From Actinokineospora iranica (GTDB taxonomy: Bacteria; Actinomycetota; Actinomycetes; Mycobacteriales; Pseudonocardiaceae): a stretch of DNA of 64,000 bases. Below, in pieces: positions 8,100 through 16,222 of this stretch. The position numbers and the translations under genes are program-made. The notes under the pieces are model-generated. The model saw only the letters and a program-made list of their open reading frames with translations, did not search any database and was not told where the DNA came from. The DNA lies in the NCBI RefSeq assembly GCF_900101685.1, contig NZ_FMZZ01000005.1, positions 1-64,000 on the forward strand, given 5' to 3'. Numbering within the stretch: the first letter of the stretch is position 1; the number at the start of each line of letters is the position of its first letter.

Positions 8100-8958
8100 T
8101 GCTTTTCTCCATTCTGTTGAGGAAACCCTTGATGAACTTGGTGGACGCGACCGGCGTCAAAGACACTTTCATGATCTTGTCGATGGCTTGCCGGTAGGCA
8201 TCCACGTCGTAGTCCTCGTGCAACATGAGGACCGAGCGGCGAGTTTCCATGAACACGATGGAAGTGGCCGTGGCCTTGTTCTTCGTGGCGTGCTTGGACT
8301 CGATGAGGGCGAACGCGCCTTCGAGGCCGGGGTGCCAGCCGCAGCGGTCGGGGACGATGCGTAGTTCGATGTTGGGGCGGGCCGCCATCTCCAGCAGGTG
8401 CTGGAGTTGTTCGACCATCGCCTCTTGGCCGCCGATCTCTTGGTTGAGGGCGCCTTGGCCGAGCAGCACCAGCAGGTTGGCGGGCCGGTGCTTGGTGATC
8501 GCCTCCCGGCGGCCTATCCGAGTGGTGACTCTCGACGCGATCTCGCCCTGGGGCACGCCACCCGCTGTCATGATCGCCCGGATGTAGTCATTGGTTTGCA
8601 GCAAACCGGGGATCAGCAACGGAGCCACCTCGACGATCCGGGTGGCGTTTTGCTCCCAGTCGACGTACGCGGCCATCTGCTGTCGCTGCTCGGGCAGGGT
8701 GGTCGCGACCCACTGCGACTCGTCCGTGCCATAGGCGAGGGTCATGATCTGCTCGTAGTCCTCGCCGTTGATCCCCAGGGTGGTGAGGATCTGGGCGACT
8801 TGCTCGGGCTTCGGTGTCCGCTCGCCGGTCTCCCAGCGGGACAGAACGCCGATGTCGCGGTTGATGGCCGCGCCGATCTCGCGCAAGAACATGCCCTTGC
8901 CCTCGCGAGCCTGCCGGAGCGCGGCGCCGAGTGCTCGCGCCTTCGGGGTTCGAGCCAT
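8089..8958 (-). CDS. XRE family regulator with DUF5753 domain
   Basis: A 289-residue DNA-binding protein. The N-terminal helix-turn-helix (ALRQAREGKGMFLREIGAAI, then SRWETGERTP) is typical of XRE regulators, and the remainder matches DUF5753 with its PGLLQTNDYIRA segment. The ATG at 8958 has GGAG five bases upstream and is better than an in-frame start 11 codons earlier. It is co-transcribed with DUF397 and divergent from the zinc-ribbon gene, so it may control the shared 161-base promoter region. Confidence 0.9.
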   Translation of the reverse strand: MARTPKARALGAALRQAREGKGMFLREIGAAINRDIGVLSRWETGERTPKPEQVAQILTTLGINGEDYEQIMTLAYGTDESQWVATTLPEQRQQMAAYVDWEQNATRIVEVAPLLIPGLLQTNDYIRAIMTAGGVPQGEIASRVTTRIGRREAITKHRPANLLVLLGQGALNQEIGGQEAMVEQLQHLLEMAARPNIELRIVPDRCGWHPGLEGAFALIESKHATKNKATATSIVFMETRRSVLMLHEDYDVDAYRQAIDKIMKVSLTPVASTKFIKGFLNRMEKSSVN

Positions 8959-9119
8959 GGAATCTCCATATTTGTCGGCCGGTAACAGCATAGCGTTAAC
9001 CGGATTGCCGCAGGTTCACCCGATGCGCCTAAGCATGTCCATGGCCCGACTTGCCCTGCTTGCTAAAGACTTGCATCCAGCAAGCGCGGACGATATCAGG
9101 CTGGCAAGGAGGCATCGGA

Positions 9120-9791
9120 GTGCACTCTGCACAAGCGAGCGGGATGGTCAACCCCGACGAGTACGGACGCCGCAAGGTTGGTGACCTCATTGTTCCTTAT
9201 ATCACCGCTTGGAGTGGGGAGAATCGGCCGCCCAATCGGGTGGTTGCGCGGAAAGACGGGTGGGGGATCGGATACGCCGATGAAACCATGGGCGACCGCG
9301 ACCGCGACGGGATTCTCTGGGTGCGGAATCCGTCTTACCCGGGCCACGGTAAGGCCGAGTTCGGCAAGGTGAACTCGCTGCGGCAGCGGCGGGCCATGCG
9401 CCGACTCCTCTGCCAGGTGTGCGGCGGGCCCGCTGACCAGGACGACAACGGCGTGCTCTGGGTGCTCAAGGACCACCGTGGGGACTGGCCGGGGTGGCCG
9501 AACGGCATGGGCGTCACCGAGCCGCCGATCTGTCTTACCTGCCTACGCATAGCCGTGCGCGCCTGTCCGGCGCTGCGGAAAGGGCACGCGGTCATCCGGG
9601 CGCGGCAATACCCGATTGTCGGGATCGCCGGGGCGCACTACGCGCCGGGAACGCCGTTTCCCCAGCCGATGGCGCACGTGGTGCTGGCTTTCGACCATCC
9701 GGACATTCCGTGGACCCTGGCCGCGAACCTGGTCCGGGAACTCGGCGACTGCGCCATCGTGGACAGTTCAGACGTCGCCGGGGCGGACTAG
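9120..9791 (+). CDS. uncharacterised protein with CxxC zinc-binding pairs
   Basis: A 223-residue cytosolic protein of unknown function. Two cysteine pairs, C98/C101 (CQVCGG) and C138/C141 (CLTC), with a nearby C149, suggest a zinc ribbon. The N-terminal 90 residues are Trp-, Gly- and Asp-rich. GTG at 9120 is chosen because AAGGAGG lies seven bases upstream. It diverges from the XRE/DUF397 pair and its end overlaps the convergent response regulator gene by 24 bases. Confidence 0.75.
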   Translation: MHSAQASGMVNPDEYGRRKVGDLIVPYITAWSGENRPPNRVVARKDGWGIGYADETMGDRDRDGILWVRNPSYPGHGKAEFGKVNSLRQRRAMRRLLCQVCGGPADQDDNGVLWVLKDHRGDWPGWPNGMGVTEPPICLTCLRIAVRACPALRKGHAVIRARQYPIVGIAGAHYAPGTPFPQPMAHVVLAFDHPDIPWTLAANLVRELGDCAIVDSSDVAGAD

Positions 9792-10424
9792 ACCGGTTTC
9801 GTAAGCCAAGACCACTGCCTGTACGCGGTCTCTTAGCTCCAACTTGGACAAGACCCGACCAACGTGGGTCTTTACCGTCGCCTCGGAAAGGAAGAGTTTG
9901 CGCGCTATCTCCGTGTTGGAGAGTCCCTGTGCCATCAGCACCAAGACTTCCCGCTCCCGTTCGGTCAGGACCTCCAGGACCGACGCGTCGCGAAGCTCGC
10001 CGCCACCGGGGCCCAGGAAGCGGTCCAAGAGCCTGCGGGTGACGCTCGGCGAGACCACCGCGTCCCCGCTGGCAACCGACCGCAGCGCCGAGACCAGGTG
10101 GCTCGGCGGGGTGTCCTTGAGCAGGAACCCGCTGGCGCCGCAGCGCAGGGCCGACAGGGCGTACTCGTCCAGGTCGAACGTCGTCATCACCAAGACCTTC
10201 GACGTGCCTGCCTCGGTGATCACCTTCGTCGCCTCGACCCCGTCGAGGATGGGCATCCGGACGTCCATCAGCACCACGTCCGGGCGCAGTCTCTCGGCGA
10301 GTTCGATGGCGGCCCGGCCGTCACCGGCCTCCCCCACGACCTCCATGTCCTCCTGCGCGCCGAGCACCATGCGGAACCCGACCCGCATCAGCTCCTGGTC
10401 GTCGACCAGCACAACCCTGATCAC
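9768..10424 (-). CDS. NarL/FixJ family response regulator
   Basis: A 218-residue cytoplasmic transcription regulator. The receiver domain has the acidic pair D8-D9, phospho-acceptor D54 (LMDVRMP) and Lys103 (LLKD). The LuxR-type helix-turn-helix covers about residues 150-210 (LTEREREVLVLMAQGLSNTE, then SEATVKTHVGRVLSKL). The GTG start lies 20 bases after the histidine kinase gene, so the two form a two-component system. Targets are unknown. Confidence 0.92.
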   Translation of the reverse strand: MIRVVLVDDQELMRVGFRMVLGAQEDMEVVGEAGDGRAAIELAERLRPDVVLMDVRMPILDGVEATKVITEAGTSKVLVMTTFDLDEYALSALRCGASGFLLKDTPPSHLVSALRSVASGDAVVSPSVTRRLLDRFLGPGGGELRDASVLEVLTEREREVLVLMAQGLSNTEIARKLFLSEATVKTHVGRVLSKLELRDRVQAVVLAYETGLVRPGDV

Positions 10425-10444
10425 CTGGCCCAACGTAGTCCTCC

Positions 10445-11632
10445 CTAGGCGGTGGACACGGGCAGCACTGCCCGGACGCGCCACCCGCCTTCCGGGGACG
10501 GGCCCGCCTGCAGCGTCCCGCCGAACACGTTCGCCCGCTCCCGCATCCCGATCAGGCCGTTCCCGCCGCCCTCGGCGGTGATGCCGTGCGGGCGGCCCGG
10601 GCCCTTGTCGGTGACGTCCAGCTCCACCCGGTCGCCCACGCGCGCCACCCGGACCGACGCGCTCGCGCCGGGACCCGCGTGCTTGATGGTGTTGGTCAGC
10701 GCCTCTTGCACTATCCGGTAGATGCCCAGGCCGACGCCCGCCGGTAGGTCGTCGAGATCGCCCGCCACGTCGAGCCGCACCGGCACCCCGATCGCCCGCA
10801 CCCGCTCGGCCAGGTCGGAAATGGACTGCGCGCCCGGCTGCGGCGCCCGGTCCAGCTCGGTGTCGTCGCTGCGCAGGACGCCCAGGAGCCTGCGCAGCTC
10901 GGTCAGCGCCTCCCGGCCGGTCGTGGAGATCGTGTTGATGGCCTTCTCCGCGACCTCCGGCTGCGACCGCACGGCGTACGCCGCCCCATCGGCCTGCACG
11001 ACGATCACGCTTACCGCGTGCGCGACAACATCGTGCAACTCGCGCGCGATCCGCGCCCGCTCCGCGCCGACGGCGATCGTGGCCTGCTGGTCGCGCTCGG
11101 TCTCCAACAGGTCCAGCCGCCGCTCCACCTCGGTGTGATACGCCCGCCGGGCCCCCGCGAACTCCCCCAGCACCCAGCACAACGCGAAGATCACCACGAT
11201 GATCAGCGTCGGCAGGATCGCCTCGGCAGGCCCCAGCCGCCACCACGCCCACACCGCCGTGCCGATGGCCAGCCACAGGACGTACAGCGCACCCTGCCGC
11301 CGCCCCACGTAGGCCACCACCGTGTACAGCGCGACCCCCAACGCGATGTCGGCGAGCCGTATCCGCGCGTCGGCGCCCCCGGTCGGCGAAGGGCCGTGGG
11401 TGAACAGTTGGGCGAAACCCGCGATGAGGATGAGATACGCCGACAGCAGCGGATCACGGCGGCGAACCACCAGCGGGCCCAACAGCCCGACCCCGACCAA
11501 CCAGAACGCGACCGGGTGCACGCCCTTGGGCGGGTCGAGCAAGGCCAGCAACTCCAACCCCGCGAGCACGACCGCGATGAGGCAGTCACCCGCCATCGGG
11601 TGCGCCTTCATCCACAAGCTCAGCCGCCGCAC
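10445..11632 (-). CDS. sensor histidine kinase, HisKA_3 type
   Basis: A membrane sensor kinase of about 395 residues. Four to six hydrophobic segments fill residues 15-160, then comes the HisKA_3 dimerisation segment with phosphorylated H200 (ERARIARELHDVVAH) and a C-terminal ATP-binding domain (GNGLIGMRERA). There is no large external sensor domain, as in DesK-like kinases. The open frame reaches 11803, but the first 57 residues are Arg/Pro-rich; GTG at 11632 gives the usual short tail before the first helix. ATG at 11692 is an alternative. Confidence 0.88.
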   Translation of the reverse strand: MRRLSLWMKAHPMAGDCLIAVVLAGLELLALLDPPKGVHPVAFWLVGVGLLGPLVVRRRDPLLSAYLILIAGFAQLFTHGPSPTGGADARIRLADIALGVALYTVVAYVGRRQGALYVLWLAIGTAVWAWWRLGPAEAILPTLIIVVIFALCWVLGEFAGARRAYHTEVERRLDLLETERDQQATIAVGAERARIARELHDVVAHAVSVIVVQADGAAYAVRSQPEVAEKAINTISTTGREALTELRRLLGVLRSDDTELDRAPQPGAQSISDLAERVRAIGVPVRLDVAGDLDDLPAGVGLGIYRIVQEALTNTIKHAGPGASASVRVARVGDRVELDVTDKGPGRPHGITAEGGGNGLIGMRERANVFGGTLQAGPSPEGGWRVRAVLPVSTA

Positions 11633-11952
11633 ACGGACGAGCCTAGGCAGCGGCGGCCGCCAGGCGCGTCCTCCCGCCGTCGCATTGCCCATCCACCCGC
11701 AGGGTGAGAGGGGAATGCGCACCCGCCGCGACCGGTCCCGCGCCGGGCGCGGCGGGCGTCCTCGTTCCCGGGACGTGCGGTGGGCGTCCGGGACGGCGGA
11801 CACCCCCCGGGATTTCGGAGGACGCCGACACTATCCCGCTGACGGGCTACAGAGGGTAAGAACCGCATAACTGTTCCCGATCGGGACCAAGTGGACCCGG
11901 GCCAAAGCCGGTCATGGCACGATTCGGGGGCGTAACCCAGGGGAGGATCGGC

Positions 11953-13536
11953 TTGACATCCGCTAGCGAGCAGCAGCATCTCGCAGGCCCGCTGTCCGCG
12001 GCGGTGGCGAATCTGTGCCAGCGCCTGCAGCCGCAGGTGTCCGCGCGGACCGCGGCCGGATTCCGGGAGGTGCTGCGCAGGCTGTCCGCGCCGTTGCAGG
12101 TCGCGGTGGCGGGGCGGATCAAGTCGGGGAAGTCGACCCTGGTCAACGCGCTCATCGGCAGGCGGGTCGCGCCGACGGACGTCGGCGAGTGCACGCGGCT
12201 GGTCACCCGGTTCCAGTACGGCACGGTCGACCGGGTCGAGCTTGTGTTCTTCGACGGGCGCAAGCAGGTGCTGCCCTTCGACGTGGGCGGCATGATCCCC
12301 AACGACCTGGAAGTCGACTTCGACAAGGTGTCGCACCTTGAGGCGTACCTGACCAACGCCGTCCTGCGCGACCTCACGGTGATCGACACCCCGGGCCTGG
12401 GCTCCCTCGACCTGGCCTCGGTCAAGCGCACCGAGCAGCTTCTCGGCGCGGCCAAGCACCGCAAGCCCGGCGAAGACGGCGACGACGAGCCCGAGGTGGA
12501 CGAGGAAAGCGGCGACCTCGACGACACCTCCCGCAACGCCGTCGCGGGTGCGGAAGCCGTCCTGTACGTGGTGACCCAGGGCGTGCGGGCCGACGACCAG
12601 CAGGCGCTGGCCGCCTTCACCGCCGCCACCGCCAGCCGCGAAGCCGGGCCGGTCAACGCGATCGCCGTCCTCAACAAGGCCGACACCATCACCCCCGAAT
12701 CGGTCACGGGCAGCGACGGTGACGTCTGGAAAGCCGCCACGATCCTCGCCGAGAAACAGGCGGCGACCCTCAAGCCGCGCGTCGCCGACGTGATCCCGGT
12801 GATCGGCCTGCTGGCCGAATCCGCGGAATCCGGCGGCTTCACCAGCGCCGACGCCGACGCACTCCGGTCCCTGGCCCAGTTGGACGATGGCACCTGGGAG
12901 ACGATGCTGATCTCCGCGGACATCTTCACCACCTGGGACTGCGACGTCGCCACCGGCACCCGCGCCCGCCTGCTGGAGAAACTGGACCTCTACGGCATCC
13001 GCTGCGCCGTCGACGCCATCAAAGCCGACCCCGACCTCACCGCGGGCGCGCTGCGCCGCAAACTCCTCGACGCCTCCGGCCTCGCCGGAGTCCGCGGCAG
13101 GCTCGACGCCGTCTTCCGCGCCCGCGCCGACGGCATCAAAGCCGCCGCCGCCCTCGCCTCCGTCACCGCCCTCGCCCACGCCTCCGGCGACCCCGGCGAA
13201 CGGCAGCGGGTCCACGACGCCATCGAAGTCCTGCTCGCCAAGCCGGAAGCCCACCAGTTGCGCCTCCTGGAAGCCCTCACCCTGGTCACCTCCGGCGCCG
13301 TCGACATGCCCGACGACCTGGCAGAAGAAGTCCTCCGCGTCGGCAGCAGCGCCGAAATCGGGGAGCAGCTGGGCATGAAGGGCCGCCCGCACAAGGAATT
13401 GTCCGCCTACGCCCTGGAACGCGCTGGCTGGTGGCGCTCCTTCGCCTCCTTCGGCGCCACCCCCGCCCAGAGCCGCGTCGCACACGTCGTGCACCGGGCG
13501 TACTTCCTGATCTGGCAACAACTCCGCGCCCAGTGA
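11953..13536 (+). CDS. dynamin-like GTPase 1
   Basis: A 527-residue bacterial dynamin-family GTPase. G1 is GRIKSGKST (about 54-62), G3 is DTPG at 145-148, and G4 is NKAD at 241-244; a very acidic insertion (about 175-197) lies between G3 and G4. The C-terminal half is probably helical. The start is TTG at 11953 because AGGGGAGGA lies five bases before it; an ATG 13 codons upstream lacks such a site. A second dynamin with a GrpE partner lies 2.7 kb downstream in the same direction. Confidence 0.85.
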   Translation: MTSASEQQHLAGPLSAAVANLCQRLQPQVSARTAAGFREVLRRLSAPLQVAVAGRIKSGKSTLVNALIGRRVAPTDVGECTRLVTRFQYGTVDRVELVFFDGRKQVLPFDVGGMIPNDLEVDFDKVSHLEAYLTNAVLRDLTVIDTPGLGSLDLASVKRTEQLLGAAKHRKPGEDGDDEPEVDEESGDLDDTSRNAVAGAEAVLYVVTQGVRADDQQALAAFTAATASREAGPVNAIAVLNKADTITPESVTGSDGDVWKAATILAEKQAATLKPRVADVIPVIGLLAESAESGGFTSADADALRSLAQLDDGTWETMLISADIFTTWDCDVATGTRARLLEKLDLYGIRCAVDAIKADPDLTAGALRRKLLDASGLAGVRGRLDAVFRARADGIKAAAALASVTALAHASGDPGERQRVHDAIEVLLAKPEAHQLRLLEALTLVTSGAVDMPDDLAEEVLRVGSSAEIGEQLGMKGRPHKELSAYALERAGWWRSFASFGATPAQSRVAHVVHRAYFLIWQQLRAQ

Positions 13537-13559
13537 TCACCCGAATGGACGCGATCTCC

Positions 13560-13650
13560 GGGATTCCCCTTTCCAGGAAACCGAGTCCCGGATCGCGCGG
13601 CTGTCGTACCCTGATCATGGAGGGGCAGGTCAGGGACACCAGGGGGCAGG
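13560..13650 (+). promoter_or_regulatory. conserved leader of ESX/DUF3558 cassette, copy 1
   Basis: The 90 bases before the ESX-type gene match the leader of the intact operon at 45145-45234 over most of their length, including GCGGCTGTCGTACCCTGATC-like and GGGGCAGGTCAGGG blocks. TACCCT at 13607-13612 is a possible -10 element; it reads TATCCT in the other copy. I see no clear -35. Conservation beyond the coding region suggests shared regulation. Confidence 0.5.
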
Positions 13651-14097
13651 ATGACGTCGGCATTCCACAGCATCAACGCGTCCGTCGGTCACATCGCAGG
13701 CTCCGGCGTGAGCGACATGGTCGGCGGCGCCCGGCCCAGCGGCGACGGCGGCAAGTTCTCCTTCGAACCGGACGAGATGCGTGCCATCGTCAAGGACTGG
13801 ATGGACCTGGCTCTCGACTACAGGCGGTCGATGGTCGACGCTGACCAGATGGGCACGGTTGACCCTCCCGGAAATGAGTACGCCAGCCAGTACCACGCCG
13901 AGGCGGCGAGCGCCTCGACTCAGGCATATCTGGATTCGCTCCAGGAGAAGGCCGACTACTGCTATAGCCAAGCCCAGAAGTTTCAGGACGCGTTGAGTGA
14001 CTATCTTGGTGTTGAACGTGAGAATGTCCGGGGGCTGAACTCGACCGATCAGTCGGTGTCCGGACCGTCCGCGCCCAGTGCTCCCGGAGGGATCTGA
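13651..14097 (+). CDS. small ESX-type helical protein, copy 1
   Basis: A 148-residue protein without signal peptide. A Gly-rich N-terminus (HIAGSGVSDMVGG) precedes two predicted helices (about residues 38-60 and 80-118) split by a PPGNEYAS turn, and a disordered Ser/Pro tail ends in SAPSAPGGI. It looks like an EspC/PE-like ESX partner protein. It is a close paralog of the protein at 44695-45144, which sits in a full operon with PPE-like and EspG genes. The DUF3558 lipoprotein gene follows one base after its stop. Confidence 0.7.
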   Translation: MTSAFHSINASVGHIAGSGVSDMVGGARPSGDGGKFSFEPDEMRAIVKDWMDLALDYRRSMVDADQMGTVDPPGNEYASQYHAEAASASTQAYLDSLQEKADYCYSQAQKFQDALSDYLGVERENVRGLNSTDQSVSGPSAPSAPGGI

Positions 14098-14098
14098 C

Positions 14099-14764
14099 GT
14101 GCGTCGTCACGCGATCGTGCCCCTGCTCGCTCTTGCCGTGCTCAGTGGGTGCACGACCGGTCAACCGGGTACGCCTGTTGGCGTATCCACGACGGCGACG
14201 CGGACGCAGGACTCGACTCCTGGATCGGAGACTTCGCAACCGAGTGCCCCATCAGCGTCTTCAACTGGTCTGCCGAGCGATGGTGCTCCCAGGGTGGAGA
14301 ATCCGGTGGACGTGTCGAGGTTTGTCAATGACCCCTGTGCGTCGTTGTCTCCGCAACGGACGCAGGAACTCGTCGGAACCCCCACGGGTATACGAACCGA
14401 TGACGCCACTAATGTCGGCTGCGAGTGGGTCAACAACTCACCGGAAACCTTCAACGGTTCCGGCATCTGGGTGTACTTCTACTCCAAGGTTCCTGACGGC
14501 ATCAGTGCCGCTTACCGGGCCAACAAGCGTGGCGAGTGGGCCTTCTTCGAACCAGTTTCCGCGATCGAGGGAATGCCTGCCGTCACTTACGGCAAACGCG
14601 ATGGCCGAGCTGACGGCATGTGCACGGCCGCTGTGGGCATGTCCGACACGATGGCCATCGGTGTCACCACGCAGCAGTCGCTGAGCAAGCGGCACCGAGA
14701 CCAGGCGTGCCAGGTCACGGTGATGGTCGCCACCGATGTGGTCAAGACCCTGAAGGCGGGCTGA
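14099..14764 (+). CDS. DUF3558 lipoprotein, copy 1
   Basis: A 221-residue lipoprotein with lipobox LSGC (lipidated C18), a Ser/Thr/Pro tether to about residue 70 and the DUF3558 domain (NDPCASL, GCEWV, GMCTAAV, DQACQV cysteines). The GTG start has GGAGG eight bases upstream, inside the 3' end of the preceding ESX-type gene. It is nearly identical at the N-terminus to the next gene, its tandem duplicate. Function of the family is unknown; the position suggests a cell-surface role linked to ESX secretion. Confidence 0.85.
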   Translation: MRRHAIVPLLALAVLSGCTTGQPGTPVGVSTTATRTQDSTPGSETSQPSAPSASSTGLPSDGAPRVENPVDVSRFVNDPCASLSPQRTQELVGTPTGIRTDDATNVGCEWVNNSPETFNGSGIWVYFYSKVPDGISAAYRANKRGEWAFFEPVSAIEGMPAVTYGKRDGRADGMCTAAVGMSDTMAIGVTTQQSLSKRHRDQACQVTVMVATDVVKTLKAG

Positions 14765-14797
14765 CCTGGCTGGCGGGCGAGGGTCCGCTGGGGTTCC

Positions 14798-14914
14798 GGA
14801 TCGCGCGACTGTCGTGTTCCGATCTTGGAAAGACAGGCTGGCGTTCTGGGGCTGAACTCGACCGACAGTCGGTGTCCGGACCGTCCGCGCCCAGTGCTCC
14901 CGGAGGGATCTGAC
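14798..14914 (+). pseudogene. deletion remnant of duplicated ESX-type gene
   Basis: This stretch matches the leader of copy 1 (GGATCGCGCG, CTGTCGT, GATC, TGGA, GACAGG) up to about 14840, then jumps directly to the last 65 or so bases of the ESX-type gene (GGGGCTGAACTCGACCGA onward), ending at the same TGA. About 390 bases of coding sequence are missing. The duplicated lipoprotein gene therefore kept a leader and ribosome binding site but lost its ESX partner. Confidence 0.8.
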
Positions 14915-15580
14915 GTGCGTCGTCACGCGATCGTGCCCCTGCTTGCTCTCGCCGTGCTCAGTGGGTGCACGACCGGTCAATCGGGCACGCCTACCGCCAT
15001 CTCCACGACGGCGACGCGGACGCAGGACTCGACTCCCGGGTCGGAATCCTCCGAACCGAGCATCACGTCCACGTCCGCGGCCGACCTGCCGAGCGACGGA
15101 GCCCCCAAGGTCGAGAACCCGATGGATGTGTCGAAGTTCGTCAATGACCCGTGCGCGTCGTTGCCTCCGCGGCGAACACAAGAACTCGTCGGAGCACCCA
15201 CCGGCACCCCAAGCGACGACGTCACCGGTGTCAGCTGCCAGTGGGTCAACCATTCACCGGATACCTTCAACGGATCTAGCATCAACGTGCACTTTTTCTC
15301 GAAGGTTCCCACCGGTCTCAGCGGCCTTTATAGGGCCAACAAGCGCGGCGAGTGGGAGTTCTTCGAGCCGCTGTCCCCGATCGAGGGAATGCCCGCCGTT
15401 ACGTACGGCAAACTCGACAGCCGAAGCAGCGGCCGGTGTGCGGTCGCCGTGGGTGTGTCCGACACCATGGCCATCGATGTTCATACCAAGCAGTCTCTGA
15501 GCAAGACGAACAGGGACCAGGCGTGCTCGGTGGCGGTGATGGTGGCGACCGACGTGGTCAAGACCCTGAAGGCGGGCTGA
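14915..15580 (+). CDS. DUF3558 lipoprotein, copy 2
   Basis: A 221-residue lipoprotein and tandem duplicate of the previous gene. The first 18 residues including the LSGC lipobox are the same; the tether and domain have diverged moderately. The four DUF3558 cysteines are kept (NDPCASL, SCQWV, GRCAVAV, DQACSV). Its ribosome binding site lies in the remnant of an ESX-type gene just upstream. Divergence between the copies suggests selection for different ligands or partners, but this is inference. Confidence 0.85.
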   Translation: MRRHAIVPLLALAVLSGCTTGQSGTPTAISTTATRTQDSTPGSESSEPSITSTSAADLPSDGAPKVENPMDVSKFVNDPCASLPPRRTQELVGAPTGTPSDDVTGVSCQWVNHSPDTFNGSSINVHFFSKVPTGLSGLYRANKRGEWEFFEPLSPIEGMPAVTYGKLDSRSSGRCAVAVGVSDTMAIDVHTKQSLSKTNRDQACSVAVMVATDVVKTLKAG

Positions 15581-15718
15581 CCTGCCTGGAGGGCGGGCCG
15601 TTGGGATCGCTGGAATGGGGGATCTGGTGGTGGGGCTGCCTGTACTCTCCGGGGCTGACGCGGTCCGGAGTGGAGCGGGCGACAACAGGCCAATCGTGGT
15701 TGGCGTACTTAAGGCCGG

Positions 15719-16222
15719 GTGAGGCGCGTGGCTTCCTGGTTCAAGGGCAAGCGCAAGGACGGGGACGTGGAGGAGTCCACCATCGAGGTGCGGGCGCAGG
15801 TGATCGCGGACGCGGTGCGGGCGGGCGAGCAGGCCGGTGAGCCTGCGGGCGAAGTGGAGCTGGTGGACGACTTCCGGGTGGAGCCCGCGCTGGTGAGCAT
15901 CGCGCCGGAGGTGTACGACCAGGCCGTCGATGAGCGGCGGGCGCTGGTCGCGCTGTGCCTCTACGCCCATGACCGGGCGCGTAGCTCGGGGGTCGCGGAG
16001 CGGATCGAGGAAGGGCTGGCGGCGGTGGGGGTCACCGCGCTGCGGCCGGACGGCGACCTGTTCGACCCGGCGTTCCACGAGGCCGGGGGCACGGTGGGGA
16101 CCGACGACGAGTCGCTTGACGGCACGGTCGCGGAGACCGAGGTGGTCGGGTTCAGCGACCGCGGGCAGGTGCTGCGGCCGCCGATCGTCACCGTGTACAC
16201 CGGCAAGGCGGGGCAGGCATGA
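15719..16222 (+). CDS. GrpE-like nucleotide exchange factor
   Basis: A 167-residue protein whose C-terminal third matches the GrpE beta-domain (FDPAFHEAGGTVG, then GFSDRGQVLRPPIVTVY). GrpE releases ADP from Hsp70/DnaK chaperones. The N-terminal coiled coil of classical GrpE is short or missing, so this is a specialised paralog rather than the housekeeping gene. Its TGA overlaps the ATG of the second dynamin (ATGA), tying the two functionally. No Hsp70 gene is present in the window. The start is GTG at 15719, with another GTG three codons on. Confidence 0.75.
   Translation: MRRVASWFKGKRKDGDVEESTIEVRAQVIADAVRAGEQAGEPAGEVELVDDFRVEPALVSIAPEVYDQAVDERRALVALCLYAHDRARSSGVAERIEEGLAAVGVTALRPDGDLFDPAFHEAGGTVGTDDESLDGTVAETEVVGFSDRGQVLRPPIVTVYTGKAGQA

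Noticed and set aside
11620..13521. 633-codon minus-strand frame opposite dynamin 1
   Set aside because: Dynamin 1 has intact G1, G3 and G4 motifs and a strong ribosome binding site; the opposite frame has none.
13651..15580. Cassette as an insertion sequence or integron
   Set aside because: No transposase, no integrase and no flanking target duplication could be found; only a tandem duplication is supported.
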